DNA from: a filamentous cyanobacterium CCP2
Lineage (GTDB): Bacteria; Cyanobacteriota; Cyanobacteriia; Elainellales; Elainellaceae
Length of the DNA stretch: 64,000 nt
Direction: 5' to 3'
Assembly: GCA_003003615.1 (NCBI GenBank)
Contig: PVWD01000002.1
Coordinates: 26,186-90,185 of the forward strand
The notes beneath the pieces are model-generated. The model was given only the letters and a program-made list of their open reading frames with translations, ran no database searches and was not told the origin of the DNA. The translations under genes and the position numbers were made by a program. Positions 29,175 to 37,620 of the stretch are shown here, in pieces; the first letter of the stretch is position 1, and every line of letters starts with the position of its first letter.

Positions 29175-29211
29175 GCCCACTCCCCACTCCCTACTCCTCA
29201 CTCCTCCCCTC
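29175..29211. repeat. CTCCCCACTCCCTA heptamer tract
   Basis: Imperfect tandem heptamers of the same kind as at 9621, 40244 and 60044. The tract overlaps the 3' end of the DUF6464 gene at 29191, so its last codons may derive from the repeat. Confidence 0.6.
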
Positions 29212-29553
29212 ATAAAACCGGCATCCCTTACAAGGCCCAGACGGATTTACAGCACAACGAACCAATTCAGACCGAGCATTGTAAAGACAGGTCATGTCAC
29301 CAATCACCCAGCATCCGTTGATTAGGCTGCGCTCGGCAGGGCGTTGAGCGGATTGAACATAGAGCGCAATTTTGTGGAGATGATACTTCCCAGATTTGAA
29401 TTGGTAACGGTGACGACGTTCTAGGACGGTGTAAGTTTTGCCCTCTAAGTCGAGGAAAGCCCCTGGTTGCGGATTCCAATCTAAGTAGACATTTCCGATC
29501 GTTTGAGACGGCTGGCTTAGAATAATCTCTGTTGGTAGAGACTCTTGCTCCAT
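29191..29553 (-). CDS. DUF6464 family protein
   Basis: A 120-residue protein. Recognisable features are FLDLEGKTYTVLERRHRYQF, LHKIALYVQSAQRP, and the cysteine motif GDMTCLYNARSELVRCAVNP followed by SGPCKGCRFYE. The last block (C...CAVNPSGPC-x2-C) matches DUF6464 as known in cyanobacteria and could bind a metal. It is transcribed toward the DUF29 gene; its start side faces the TIR-WD40 gene about 226 bases away, so the two are divergent. Confidence 0.7.
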   Translation of the reverse strand: MEQESLPTEIILSQPSQTIGNVYLDWNPQPGAFLDLEGKTYTVLERRHRYQFKSGKYHLHKIALYVQSAQRPAERSLINGCWVIGDMTCLYNARSELVRCAVNPSGPCKGCRFYEGRSEE

Positions 29554-29779
29554 GACGCTATAGTATTGCTTACATTACTAATGGATACTATCGTACTCAT
29601 TTACCGAGCGAGGAAACACTTCGTTCATCTTCAAAGTTTTCTCGGAAAAGGCGATGGTTCACCGTGTAGTTGGATTGGAGATTTTCAAATAAAATTTCAA
29701 CTTTTCTTAGACTCCTTTGTTCGGTTGATTATCCTGAATAGAAAGCTAGTTCTCTATACGCTTGAGAATTCTAAACTAC

Positions 29780-32700
29780 ATGACTGAGAATTCTGAACCC
29801 ATTTATAGCCCGCGTGAGAATGATATTTTTATTGCGTACTCGCCAGAGGATGATTTTTTTGCAAAGCGGTTAGAGAAAGCCATTATCAAATTGGGACGCG
29901 ATCCTTGGATTGATACACAGGATCTTCCCCCTGGTTTGAAATCTGACATGGCAGAGGCATGGGAACACATTGAGGTTGGGATTAAAAATGCAGATGTGTT
30001 TGTCTTGATTCTCAGCCCTGCTTCGATCGCCCTCAAACGAAATCAACAGGAATTAGAGCTAGCCGCACAATACAAAAAAAGACTTGTCACCATTGTGTAC
30101 CAAACGGTTGAGGAGTCACAGCTTCCAAATCATTTGCGTACCTCTGAGGTGTCCTGGCTCTCTGTTGATCCGACTCAGCCAACCGCCAATATTGAAGAGA
30201 TTGCCAAAACTATTCTACATATTCACATTCATCAGCGATTGCTGCTCCGGGCAACAGAGTGGCATAAAAGCGATCGAAATCCCGACTTCCGATTGCATGG
30301 GTCAGACTTAGAGGCAGTTCGACGTTGGTTTAAGCAAAATGTTGATCGCTATCCCCACCTGACCCGGCTTCAGCAGCACTATATTGATGAAAGTGTTAAA
30401 GCTGAAGATAAACACCCAGAACCGAAACAACTTGATGTCTTTATTTCCTATTCTCGACGCGATCGAGCCTTTGCCGAAGCACTGTGTCACCAACTTAAAA
30501 AAGCAAATCTTAATATTTGGGTAGATTGGGAGAATATTCCGATCGCCGCTGATTGGCGACAAGAAATTCGCGAAGGCATTGAAGCTGCCCATACCTTTTT
30601 ATTTGTTATCAGTCCTGATTCGGTGGCTTCCACCTACTGCCACGATGAAATTGCTCAAGCCGTAGGTAATAACAAACGAGTCATTTCAATTGTTTATCGC
30701 AAAGACTATGAGCGAAGCTGGTTTGACAAAGTTTCTGCCCTTGCCACCATTCGTCGCCACAACTGGCTGCATTGCCACTCGGTTGATTACCTTGCTCATA
30801 CCACCCCCAAGCTGATCCAGGCAATTAACACCGATCTAGACTATGTGAAAGCTCACACTCGCTTGCTGTTGCAGGCGATCGAATGGAAAACCCAGGAGCG
30901 ACGGGAAGAATTTTTACTGCGAAAAACCGAGCTAATTGCTGCCCAGCAAATACTACTCAAAGGCAAATCCATTGAACACCAGTGGATTTCTCAAGGACGC
31001 ATTGAAAGGCTTCCTTCCATTCCTCTGCCAACCGAACTCCAGGAAGAATTTGTCAGAGAAAGTGCTGAACTAGAAGCAAAAATCGCACAGCAGGAAAAGA
31101 AACGGCAGCGACGAATCCAAATTTTAGCAGGAACAGCCATTTTCTTCCTAGGGCTAACCGTGTTTGCCATTTTTGGCCAAATTCAGGCACAGAATCGCCA
31201 AATTGAGGCACTGGTTTCCTCGATCGAAGGGGTACAAGAACTGGATGCTCTCATTAATGGATTGCGAGCCGGACAAGAACTCGATCGCTGGGGATGGATC
31301 ATTGAACGACTGGAACCAGATTTGCGGGTGCGGGTGGTGACAGCCCTCCAGCAGCAGGTATATAACTTACGGGAACTCAACCGCTTGGAAGGGCATGAAG
31401 CGGCTGTGTTTAACGTCAGCTATAGCCCCGATGGACAACTGATTGCCTCTGCCAGCGACGATGGCACCGTAAAACTCTGGAATCGCCAAGGGCAACGGGT
31501 GGCAACGCTCAGACACGAAATGGAGTCCGAAAGGCGACCTTCTGTGGTGCATGTTGCGTTTAATCCTGGGGTGGTTTCTAATACCTACACGTTGGCATCG
31601 GCTGGAAGTGGGCACAAGGTTTATCTCTGGCAAATTCGCCCAACTGCTCGTGGAGGGTGGTCGGCTGAACTAGCTCAAACCTTGGAGGCTTCTGAAGTTT
31701 TTGAGACTGCCACGCCTGAAAGCTCATCTCCCAATGCAATGAAGCGGGTCTTTAGTCTCAGCTTTAGTCAAGGGGGACAAGTGCTGGCAACGGGCAGTTC
31801 GGATGGCATCGTCACCTTGTGGCAACGTCAAGCCTCTGGGCAGTTTGCTCAGCCCTTACGCATTGAACACAACAACAATAGCTCTGTTCTTAGCCTCAGT
31901 TTTAGCCGATCGAGTCGAGGGGAAATCAAGCTGGCGGCAGCGGATGCAGAGGGGCTAATTCGAGTTTTTACAAGCAATGACTTTTTCAAAAGCTTTAACA
32001 CATTGCAAGAACTGCGGCATCCGGGGCAAGTTTTGAGTTTGGCGTTTAGCTCTGATGGCCAAACGCTGGTTTCCGCAGGGGATAGTGGTATTTTGAAGGT
32101 TTGGGCAAGTGAGGGCACGGGTGAACTTATCCAAACGCTGGAAGGGCATGAACGGACTGTGTACCGGGTGGCGTTCAGCCCAGATGATCGCACGATCGCA
32201 TCGGTCGGTGAGGATGGTTCAGTTCGGCTCTGGCGAAGAGAGGGGACAAGCTGGCGAAACCCTGTTGATTCTAGAGTATTGCGAGGACATCAGGCTCCTG
32301 TATACCGGGTGCAGTTTAGCCCCAACGGGCAGACGATCGCCACCGCAGGGGCCGATGACGTGGTTCGCCTCTGGACATGGGACGGCACTTTGCTAGACAG
32401 CCTAGAAGGACACCAGGATGAAGTCTTGAGCATCGAGTTTTCCAGTGATGGACGGGCCCTAGTTTCTTCTAGCCGAGACAAAACAATTCGATTTTGGAAA
32501 ATTGATAGCTCTATTGATGTCCTACCCCACGCCTACCGAGTCTATGACTTAAGCTTCACCTCCGATGGCAGGGTGATGGCTTCCAGTGGGCAAGACACAA
32601 TTCGCCTCTGGCGCACCTCCGATGGAACGCCATTACTGAATGAACCCATTCGCCAAGAGGGAACCATCTCCAGCATTAGCTTTGCCCCCGGTGGTGACAT

Positions 32701-33667
32701 GGCAAGCATTGAAGGACAACTGCTGGCGGCAACCGGGCAAGATGGTGACATCAACCTGTGGACGCTTGAACGCACTGCAACTGGCTATCGAACCAGGCAA
32801 ATTCCAGGGCAAGAAGACCTCAGGCATGACAGATCTGTTCACAGTGTTAGCTTTAGTCCAGATGGACAGCTTTTGGCTTCGGCTGGGGTGGATGGAATGG
32901 TCAAAATTTGGCGGTTAGAGGCGATCGGTGACAGTTACAAAGCCACTCCGATCGAGGAACTCCAGCCATTCAAGGGGACAGTCCGCACGGTTAGCTTTAG
33001 CCCAAATGGAGAATTGCTTGCTGCTGGGGGACAGTTTGGCATTGTCCAGGTTTGGCAGTTAGAACGCCAACAGGAGACTTTAGAAACCCGCTCACTTTAC
33101 ACCTTGCAAGAGCATCAGGGGACAGTCACCAGCGTTAGTTTTGCCCCAAACAGCCGAGTTCTTGCCTCTGGAAGTTCTGACGGCACCATCAGACTTTGGA
33201 ACTTGAGCGGAACGCTACCTCAATCCCAGGTTTTAAGAGGTCATGGAGATGAAGTGCTAAAAGTGAGCTTTAACCCAACCGGAGACTATTTGGCTTCTGC
33301 CAGCCGAGACGACACGGTAAGGCTTTGGACATTGGAAGGCAATTTGATCACAACGCTAAGAGAACACCGTAGAGAAGTCTCTAGCATTGGTTTTAGCCCT
33401 GACGGTAAGCTGCTTGCTTCTGCTAGCTTTGATGCGCGAGCACTGCTATGGCAGCTATCTGAAAACTTTGACCTGAGCAAATTTCTGCTGGAGGGATGCC
33501 GATTAGCCCACGACTACTTGGTGACGACCGCACAATCTGACAGCATGGCAGCGATGCAATATCGAGATGCACTGGCAGAAGTTAGAACGTACTGTCAAGA
33601 CTCACTGTCACCAGAAGACATGCAGCGAGGGGTTTTACAACCCGAAATCAAAGAACCAACAAACTGA
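29780..33667 (+). CDS. Duplicated-TIR, membrane, WD40-repeat protein
   Basis: A 1295-residue protein. Two TIR domains: residues about 13-120 (NDIFIAYSPEDDFFAKRLEK, WIDTQDLPPG, NQQELELAAQ) and about 218-330 (LDVFISYSRRDRAFAEALCH, WVDWENIPI, CHDEIAQAV). The glutamate in QQELEL and HDEIAQ aligns with the catalytic Glu of NAD-cleaving TIR enzymes. Each TIR is followed by a similar helical linker (RLLLRATEW / RLLLQAIEW), so TIR plus linker was duplicated. A transmembrane helix (about 450-470) comes next, then about fifteen WD40 repeats (residues 545-1240), enough for two propellers. The C-terminal FLLEGCRLAHDYL tail is shared with cyanobacterial NACHT-WD40 proteins, but no NTPase domain is present. 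Role inferred: ligand-triggered signalling or cell-suicide effector. The ATG at 29780 was chosen over an upstream TTG. Confidence 0.9.
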   Translation: MTENSEPIYSPRENDIFIAYSPEDDFFAKRLEKAIIKLGRDPWIDTQDLPPGLKSDMAEAWEHIEVGIKNADVFVLILSPASIALKRNQQELELAAQYKKRLVTIVYQTVEESQLPNHLRTSEVSWLSVDPTQPTANIEEIAKTILHIHIHQRLLLRATEWHKSDRNPDFRLHGSDLEAVRRWFKQNVDRYPHLTRLQQHYIDESVKAEDKHPEPKQLDVFISYSRRDRAFAEALCHQLKKANLNIWVDWENIPIAADWRQEIREGIEAAHTFLFVISPDSVASTYCHDEIAQAVGNNKRVISIVYRKDYERSWFDKVSALATIRRHNWLHCHSVDYLAHTTPKLIQAINTDLDYVKAHTRLLLQAIEWKTQERREEFLLRKTELIAAQQILLKGKSIEHQWISQGRIERLPSIPLPTELQEEFVRESAELEAKIAQQEKKRQRRIQILAGTAIFFLGLTVFAIFGQIQAQNRQIEALVSSIEGVQELDALINGLRAGQELDRWGWIIERLEPDLRVRVVTALQQQVYNLRELNRLEGHEAAVFNVSYSPDGQLIASASDDGTVKLWNRQGQRVATLRHEMESERRPSVVHVAFNPGVVSNTYTLASAGSGHKVYLWQIRPTARGGWSAELAQTLEASEVFETATPESSSPNAMKRVFSLSFSQGGQVLATGSSDGIVTLWQRQASGQFAQPLRIEHNNNSSVLSLSFSRSSRGEIKLAAADAEGLIRVFTSNDFFKSFNTLQELRHPGQVLSLAFSSDGQTLVSAGDSGILKVWASEGTGELIQTLEGHERTVYRVAFSPDDRTIASVGEDGSVRLWRREGTSWRNPVDSRVLRGHQAPVYRVQFSPNGQTIATAGADDVVRLWTWDGTLLDSLEGHQDEVLSIEFSSDGRALVSSSRDKTIRFWKIDSSIDVLPHAYRVYDLSFTSDGRVMASSGQDTIRLWRTSDGTPLLNEPIRQEGTISSISFAPGGDMASIEGQLLAATGQDGDINLWTLERTATGYRTRQIPGQEDLRHDRSVHSVSFSPDGQLLASAGVDGMVKIWRLEAIGDSYKATPIEELQPFKGTVRTVSFSPNGELLAAGGQFGIVQVWQLERQQETLETRSLYTLQEHQGTVTSVSFAPNSRVLASGSSDGTIRLWNLSGTLPQSQVLRGHGDEVLKVSFNPTGDYLASASRDDTVRLWTLEGNLITTLREHRREVSSIGFSPDGKLLASASFDARALLWQLSENFDLSKFLLEGCRLAHDYLVTTAQSDSMAAMQYRDALAEVRTYCQDSLSPEDMQRGVLQPEIKEPTN

Positions 33668-33671
33668 AGAG

Positions 33672-33779
33672 ATGGAAGACGAAAGACAGGGTGAAGAATG
33701 GAATGCGGCAACGGAACTAACTCGATCGACAGCTAGAGGGATCATTGACCGGATCACAGGTTGGCTGAGTTTGAAATAG
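33672..33779 (+). CDS. Possible small protein (35 aa) after the TIR-WD40 gene
   Basis: A 35-residue ORF that begins MEDERQGEEWNAA four bases after the TIR-WD40 stop. It is strongly charged at the start, and the end IDRITGWLSLK looks like an amphipathic helix. Its last 63 bases lie antisense to the 3' end of the small secreted protein gene, so at most one of the two overlapping reading frames is certain. No family recognised. Confidence 0.3.
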   Translation: MEDERQGEEWNAATELTRSTARGIIDRITGWLSLK

Positions 33780-33923
33780 ATCTGAGTCTATGCTGTTTAG
33801 CTGTTGTTGACCCGTTTCAGAACTGTTTGCAGAGACCCCTGTCCCCACAGACGCAGACAGAACTTGAGGTAACGCTAACACTGAAACCAACAACCCAAGA
33901 GCAAGCTTAACCTTAACAGACAC
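33717..33923 (-). CDS. Small secreted protein (68 aa)
   Basis: A 68-residue protein with a signal peptide (MSVKVKLALGLLVSVLALPQ, cleavage expected near VLSAS) and a short mature part rich in Ser, Asn and Gln with two cysteines at the end (PTCDPVNDPSSC). The GTG start at 33923 is fixed by a perfect eleven-base Shine-Dalgarno AAGGAGGTGAT (33929-33939 on the minus strand), five bases upstream. An eight-base inverted repeat, AAGTGTAA/TTACACTT, follows immediately upstream. Function unknown; two cysteines suggest one disulfide outside the cytoplasm. Confidence 0.6.
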   Translation of the reverse strand: MSVKVKLALGLLVSVLALPQVLSASVGTGVSANSSETGQQQLNSIDSDLFQTQPTCDPVNDPSSCRSS

Positions 33924-34353
33924 GTATCATCACCTCCTTGATAAGTGTAATTTTTACACTTTGCCCTATTATAGGTTGGTTCACTACAAAATGCTTGTGT
34001 ATAAATACGGAATCATAAAATTTTTAGCGTTGAATTGTAGGGACAGGTATTAGAGAAAAAATTTTATCCTGAAGATTCTCGTTAGTGCTGCAAACCCCGA
34101 TCGCGTGAACGAATAGGTCTGGAAATACGGAAGGTGTTTCTAAACTTTATGGGTACGCAATCGAAAGACGACCAGAAGAGTAGGGATCACCTCTGGTCGT
34201 GGAGTGAGTTTGGCAACAGATACAAGGCTGGAACAATCGAGATAAACTAAACTCGAAATGAATGGCTAGGGAACACAAGACTTGCCTTCGTTATTCTGTC
34301 TGCTGCTATTTCATTGTTTGGCTTACGCTGCCTAGTCTCAGGTGAGCTTTAAC
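33924..34353. other. Intergenic region between two secreted-protein genes
   Basis: About 430 bases. Apart from the Shine-Dalgarno region at its left end, it holds an ACGACCAGA/TCTGGTCGT inverted repeat (34168-34176 and 34192-34200, 15-base loop). That may be a weak terminator for the gene ending at 34354, though the T-run after it is short. No gene seen. Confidence 0.4.
33929..33961 (-). promoter_or_regulatory. Full-length Shine-Dalgarno plus upstream palindrome
   Basis: Seen directly: AAGGAGGTGAT on the minus strand (33929-33939) complements the whole 3' end of 16S rRNA. Next to it, AAGTGTAA-TTT-TTACACTT (33943-33961) is a perfect inverted repeat. It could be an operator for a repressor, or an RNA hairpin controlling access to the ribosome site. 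Confidence 0.45.
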
Positions 34354-34893
34354 CTACTGAAAGTCTGCCTGACAGGTTTCCAGCATTCGCCGATCGTTTT
34401 CGCTCACTTCGCTGATATTGTGATAGCCGTTTAGCTGAATTGGCACAGCAACAGAATCGCTTGAAGCAATATAGCCATCTGATTGAACGGCGATCGAATA
34501 GTCATGAGCCATTTGGTTGTAGCTATCAACAACCGTCAGAGCCAGACGATCGCCCTGAAAGCTGCCCTGAAAACAGTCAAAGGAGGAATGGGGTAGATAG
34601 AAAGCTCCGACAACCTGGGCATTATTCACTTCAAACACCATATAAGCTGACCCGATTTGATCGGGTGCCTGGGATTCACCGTAAAGATAGATCCCATTCG
34701 CCAATGATGCTGGTTCAGAAGAACGCTGTGAGCGGTTAGCAGCAGGGGCGGATGAGTCAGAATTTGCCGCTTGCATTTCGTTCGCATAAACAGCAGGGGC
34801 AACTAAGCCTAAGCCGACGAATCCTGATGCCAAAACCAGGCTATTTAGCTGTTTTGTAAACTGTCCAAATCGGTGAGCAAACGGCTTAATCAT
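34354..34893 (-). CDS. Conserved exported hypothetical protein
   Basis: A 179-residue protein with an N-terminal hydrophobic signal (about residues 15-37, ending AVYANEM). The linker is rich in Ser, Ala and Asn, then the conserved core follows: NGIYLYGESQAPDQIGSAYM, FEVNNAQVVGAFYLPHSSFD, CFQGSFQGDRLALTVV. This core recurs in cyanobacterial proteins of unknown function; the pattern suggests a small beta-rich periplasmic domain with two cysteines (in DCF and ETC). Same strand as the small secreted protein 430 bases downstream. Confidence 0.65.
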   Translation of the reverse strand: MIKPFAHRFGQFTKQLNSLVLASGFVGLGLVAPAVYANEMQAANSDSSAPAANRSQRSSEPASLANGIYLYGESQAPDQIGSAYMVFEVNNAQVVGAFYLPHSSFDCFQGSFQGDRLALTVVDSYNQMAHDYSIAVQSDGYIASSDSVAVPIQLNGYHNISEVSENDRRMLETCQADFQ

Positions 34894-35167
34894 TTAACTG
34901 TCCTCCTCTCTGCCCTGATGAATGAATGTAAACAATCAGGCGTGTCTGAGCATGTTTTCAGCATAGGAAAAACCTCAGACCCCAGCATCCTCCTATGGTT
35001 TCACCCCTTTGGATACTCATTTCATCCGATCGGGTGAGCCTGGTTTAATTCCAATGGATGGCTGCTACCTGACTTAACGACTGTAGACGCAAGACCGTAT
35101 GCTAGAGAGATGTCTCAAGCTGTGTTGTCGTTTCACTTATTAATCCCCGTTGGAACATTCCTTTAAC

Positions 35168-36373
35168 ATGACTTCGGTGCAACCCTCGACGCAATCTCAC
35201 AAAAAAGCTAAAGCCCTTCGTCCAGGTGGTCGTCGCCCTGCCAAGGAACTATGTAGCGAGTGCGGGCTATGCGATACCTACTATATTCACTATGTCAAAG
35301 AGGCGTGTGCTTTCCTCAATCAGCAAATTCCTCACCTGGAAGAACAGACGCATGGACGTAGCCGTAATTTAGATAATCCGGATGACTGGTACTTTGGCGT
35401 GAGCCAGGACATGATGGCAGCCCGAAAGCAAGAACCGATCGCAGGGGCGCAATGGACAGGAATCGTCAGTTCGATCGCCATTGAAATGTTGAATCGGGGT
35501 TTGGTGGAAGGCGTAGTTTGTGTGCAAAACACCAAAGAAGATCGCTTTCAGCCAATGCCAGTGATTGCCAAAACACCAGAGGAAATTTTGGCAGCACGGG
35601 TAAACAAGCCAACCCTATCGCCGAATCTGTCTGTTTTAGAACAAATTGAACAGTCTGGGCTGAAGCGGTTATTAGTCATTGGGGTGGGCTGCCAGATTCA
35701 AGCACTACGAGCTGTGGAGCAAGAACTGGGGCTGGAGAAGCTCTACGTCTTAGGGACACCTTGCGTGGATAATGTCACCCGCGAAGGACTGCAAAAGTTT
35801 TTGGAAACCACCAGCCGATCGCCTGAGACAGTGGTTCACTATGAATTTATGCAAGACTTTCGGGTGCATTTTAAGCACGAAGATGGATCAAGCGAAAGGG
35901 TGCCTTTCTTCGGGTTGAAAACGAATCAACTCAAAGATGTGTTTGCGCCATCGTGCATGAGTTGTTTTGATTATGTGAACTCGCTGGCAGATTTGGTGGT
36001 GGGCTATATGGGGGCACCCTTTGGCTGGCAGTGGATTGTGGTACGGAACGATCGCGGTCAAGAAATGCTGAACCTGGTGATGGATCAGCTTGAAACGCAG
36101 CCGGTGATGTCTCAGGGCGATCGGCATAATGCGGTGCAGCAAAGCATTCCTGCCTACGACAAGGGGGTGACGCTTCCCATGTGGGCGGCAAAGCTCATGG
36201 GAGTGGTAATTGAACGAATTGGGCCAAAAGGACTGGAATATGCGCGGTTTTCGATTGATTCTCACTTTACGCGCAACTATTTGTACGTGAAGCGAAACCA
36301 TCCAGAGAAGCTGGAAAACCATGTTCCAGCGTATGCTCAGCGCATTGTGGGTCAGTACAAACTGCCTGATTAA
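35168..36373 (+). CDS. bciB: Ferredoxin-dependent divinyl (proto)chlorophyllide 8-vinyl reductase
   Basis: A 401-residue iron-sulfur flavoprotein of the F420-hydrogenase beta-subunit family. In cyanobacteria this branch (Synechocystis slr1923 type) is BciB, which reduces the 8-vinyl group during chlorophyll synthesis. Iron-sulfur cysteines are visible in CSECGLCDTYY near the N-terminus and in CMSCFDYVN (about residue 265); GVGCQIQALRAVEQ and TPCVDNVTREGL are the family landmarks. ATG at 35168 (MTSVQPS) preferred over an upstream TTG. A strong terminator follows at 36419. Confidence 0.93.
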   Translation: MTSVQPSTQSHKKAKALRPGGRRPAKELCSECGLCDTYYIHYVKEACAFLNQQIPHLEEQTHGRSRNLDNPDDWYFGVSQDMMAARKQEPIAGAQWTGIVSSIAIEMLNRGLVEGVVCVQNTKEDRFQPMPVIAKTPEEILAARVNKPTLSPNLSVLEQIEQSGLKRLLVIGVGCQIQALRAVEQELGLEKLYVLGTPCVDNVTREGLQKFLETTSRSPETVVHYEFMQDFRVHFKHEDGSSERVPFFGLKTNQLKDVFAPSCMSCFDYVNSLADLVVGYMGAPFGWQWIVVRNDRGQEMLNLVMDQLETQPVMSQGDRHNAVQQSIPAYDKGVTLPMWAAKLMGVVIERIGPKGLEYARFSIDSHFTRNYLYVKRNHPEKLENHVPAYAQRIVGQYKLPD

Positions 36374-36680
36374 GTGTCTAATTCAGTCACAAAACAAACC
36401 TAAGTTAACCTTTAGCTTCCCTAAATTCTCGGAGAATTTGGGGATTTTTTAACGCTGAAATTTATTAAATTGTGACAGTTAGCGTATATTGCAAAACGCT
36501 TACAAATATTTGAGAGGCACTTCAATAATCTCAAAAAATCTTAAACCCAAGCAGTCGATCGGACTACCATCTAGCTACACTGAAATTAAGTCAATAACCT
36601 GCGATTGTTCCGAGCTTAAATTCACTCACTGATCTCTGAAATATTTTTGCGATTACCTGTCTATCATCTTTGAAAAATTT
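36374..36680. other. bciB-response regulator intergenic region
   Basis: About 307 bases. The first third holds the bciB terminator. The rest is AT-rich and should contain the promoter of the downstream OmpR-type gene; no box can be assigned firmly. Confidence 0.4.
36419..36450 (+). terminator. Rho-independent terminator after bciB
   Basis: CCCTAAATTCTC (36419-36430) pairs with GAGAATTTGGGG (36432-36443) with one G-T wobble, followed by A and six T's (36445-36450). The stem is 45 bases after the bciB stop. Confidence 0.9.
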
Positions 36681-37559
36681 ATGAGAATTCTAGTTATAGA
36701 ACCAGATGAGCTTACGGCTAGGGTTCTTGTTACGATTCTCAGTAATCAAAACTATGCCGTTGAAATTGCGATTGATGGTCAAACCGGATGGGAACTCATT
36801 GATGCGTATCCCTATGATTTATTGCTGATTGAAGCTTATTTGCCGGTGCTAGACGGAATTAGCCTCTGCAAACAAATTCGATCGCACCATTATTTAACCC
36901 CAATTATTTTGTTAACCGATTGTGGTAGTGGGCACGACAAGGCGATCGGGTTGGATGCTGGGGCTGATGATTGTATTGTGAAACCGTTTGATCCTGAAGA
37001 ATTGATGGCTCGCGTTCGTGCCCTGTTTCGGCGAAGCTGTGTCAATACTTCACCTGTTTTAGAGTGGGAAAATTTACGGTTTGATCCGACCAGCTGTGAA
37101 GTGACCTATGGCGGAAAACCACTGGCATTAACAGCAAAAGAATGTGCCTTATTGGAGCTTTTTTTGCGAAATCAACGGCGAGTGTTTAACTGTAACTCTA
37201 TTCTGGAACATCTGTGGGCCTATGAAGAAATGCCAGGAGAGGAAGCGGTTCGCACTCACATTAAAGGCTTGCGGCAAAAGCTGAAAGCGGTTGGTTGTCC
37301 AGCAGATTTAATCGAAACTGTATATGGAATTGGCTACCGGCTTCGGCCGCCAACAACATCACAAAAACCACCCGATGCAAAATCTCATATTGCTGCTTAT
37401 CCCCTGGCTCCGCCTAAAAGCTGCCCGCTCAAATCGTCCCATGAACATCCTTTAAAGCTCATGGAAAACGCCTGGAATTGTCATCGCAATAAATTAAGTG
37501 GACAGGTCAAATCCTGGCACCAAACGGTGAATTCTTTACTGAGCCTATCGACTAATTAA
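36681..37559 (+). CDS. OmpR-type response regulator with Glu at the phosphorylation site
   Basis: A 292-residue DNA-binding regulator. The receiver (residues 1-120) begins MRILVIEPDELT, and the usual LLLD is LLLIEAYLP: residue 51 (36831-36833) is Glu, not Asp. The conserved Lys (VKPFDPEEL) and Thr (ILLTDCG) are kept. The winged helix (about 130-225) has LRFDPTSCEVTYGGKPLALT, KECALLELFLRNQ, VRTHIKGLRQKL and TVYGIGYRLRPP. A tail of about 65 residues after the domain is unassigned. Glu often mimics phospho-Asp, so the protein may be locked active or regulated by something other than phosphorylation. Preceded by an unmatched long leader; no cognate kinase is adjacent. Confidence 0.88.
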   Translation: MRILVIEPDELTARVLVTILSNQNYAVEIAIDGQTGWELIDAYPYDLLLIEAYLPVLDGISLCKQIRSHHYLTPIILLTDCGSGHDKAIGLDAGADDCIVKPFDPEELMARVRALFRRSCVNTSPVLEWENLRFDPTSCEVTYGGKPLALTAKECALLELFLRNQRRVFNCNSILEHLWAYEEMPGEEAVRTHIKGLRQKLKAVGCPADLIETVYGIGYRLRPPTTSQKPPDAKSHIAAYPLAPPKSCPLKSSHEHPLKLMENAWNCHRNKLSGQVKSWHQTVNSLLSLSTN

Positions 37560-37620
37560 CAGCAGTCAAGAAACACATTAGTCAAAAAACACATTGGGCA
37601 AATTTTGGGGCAGGTTGGCT

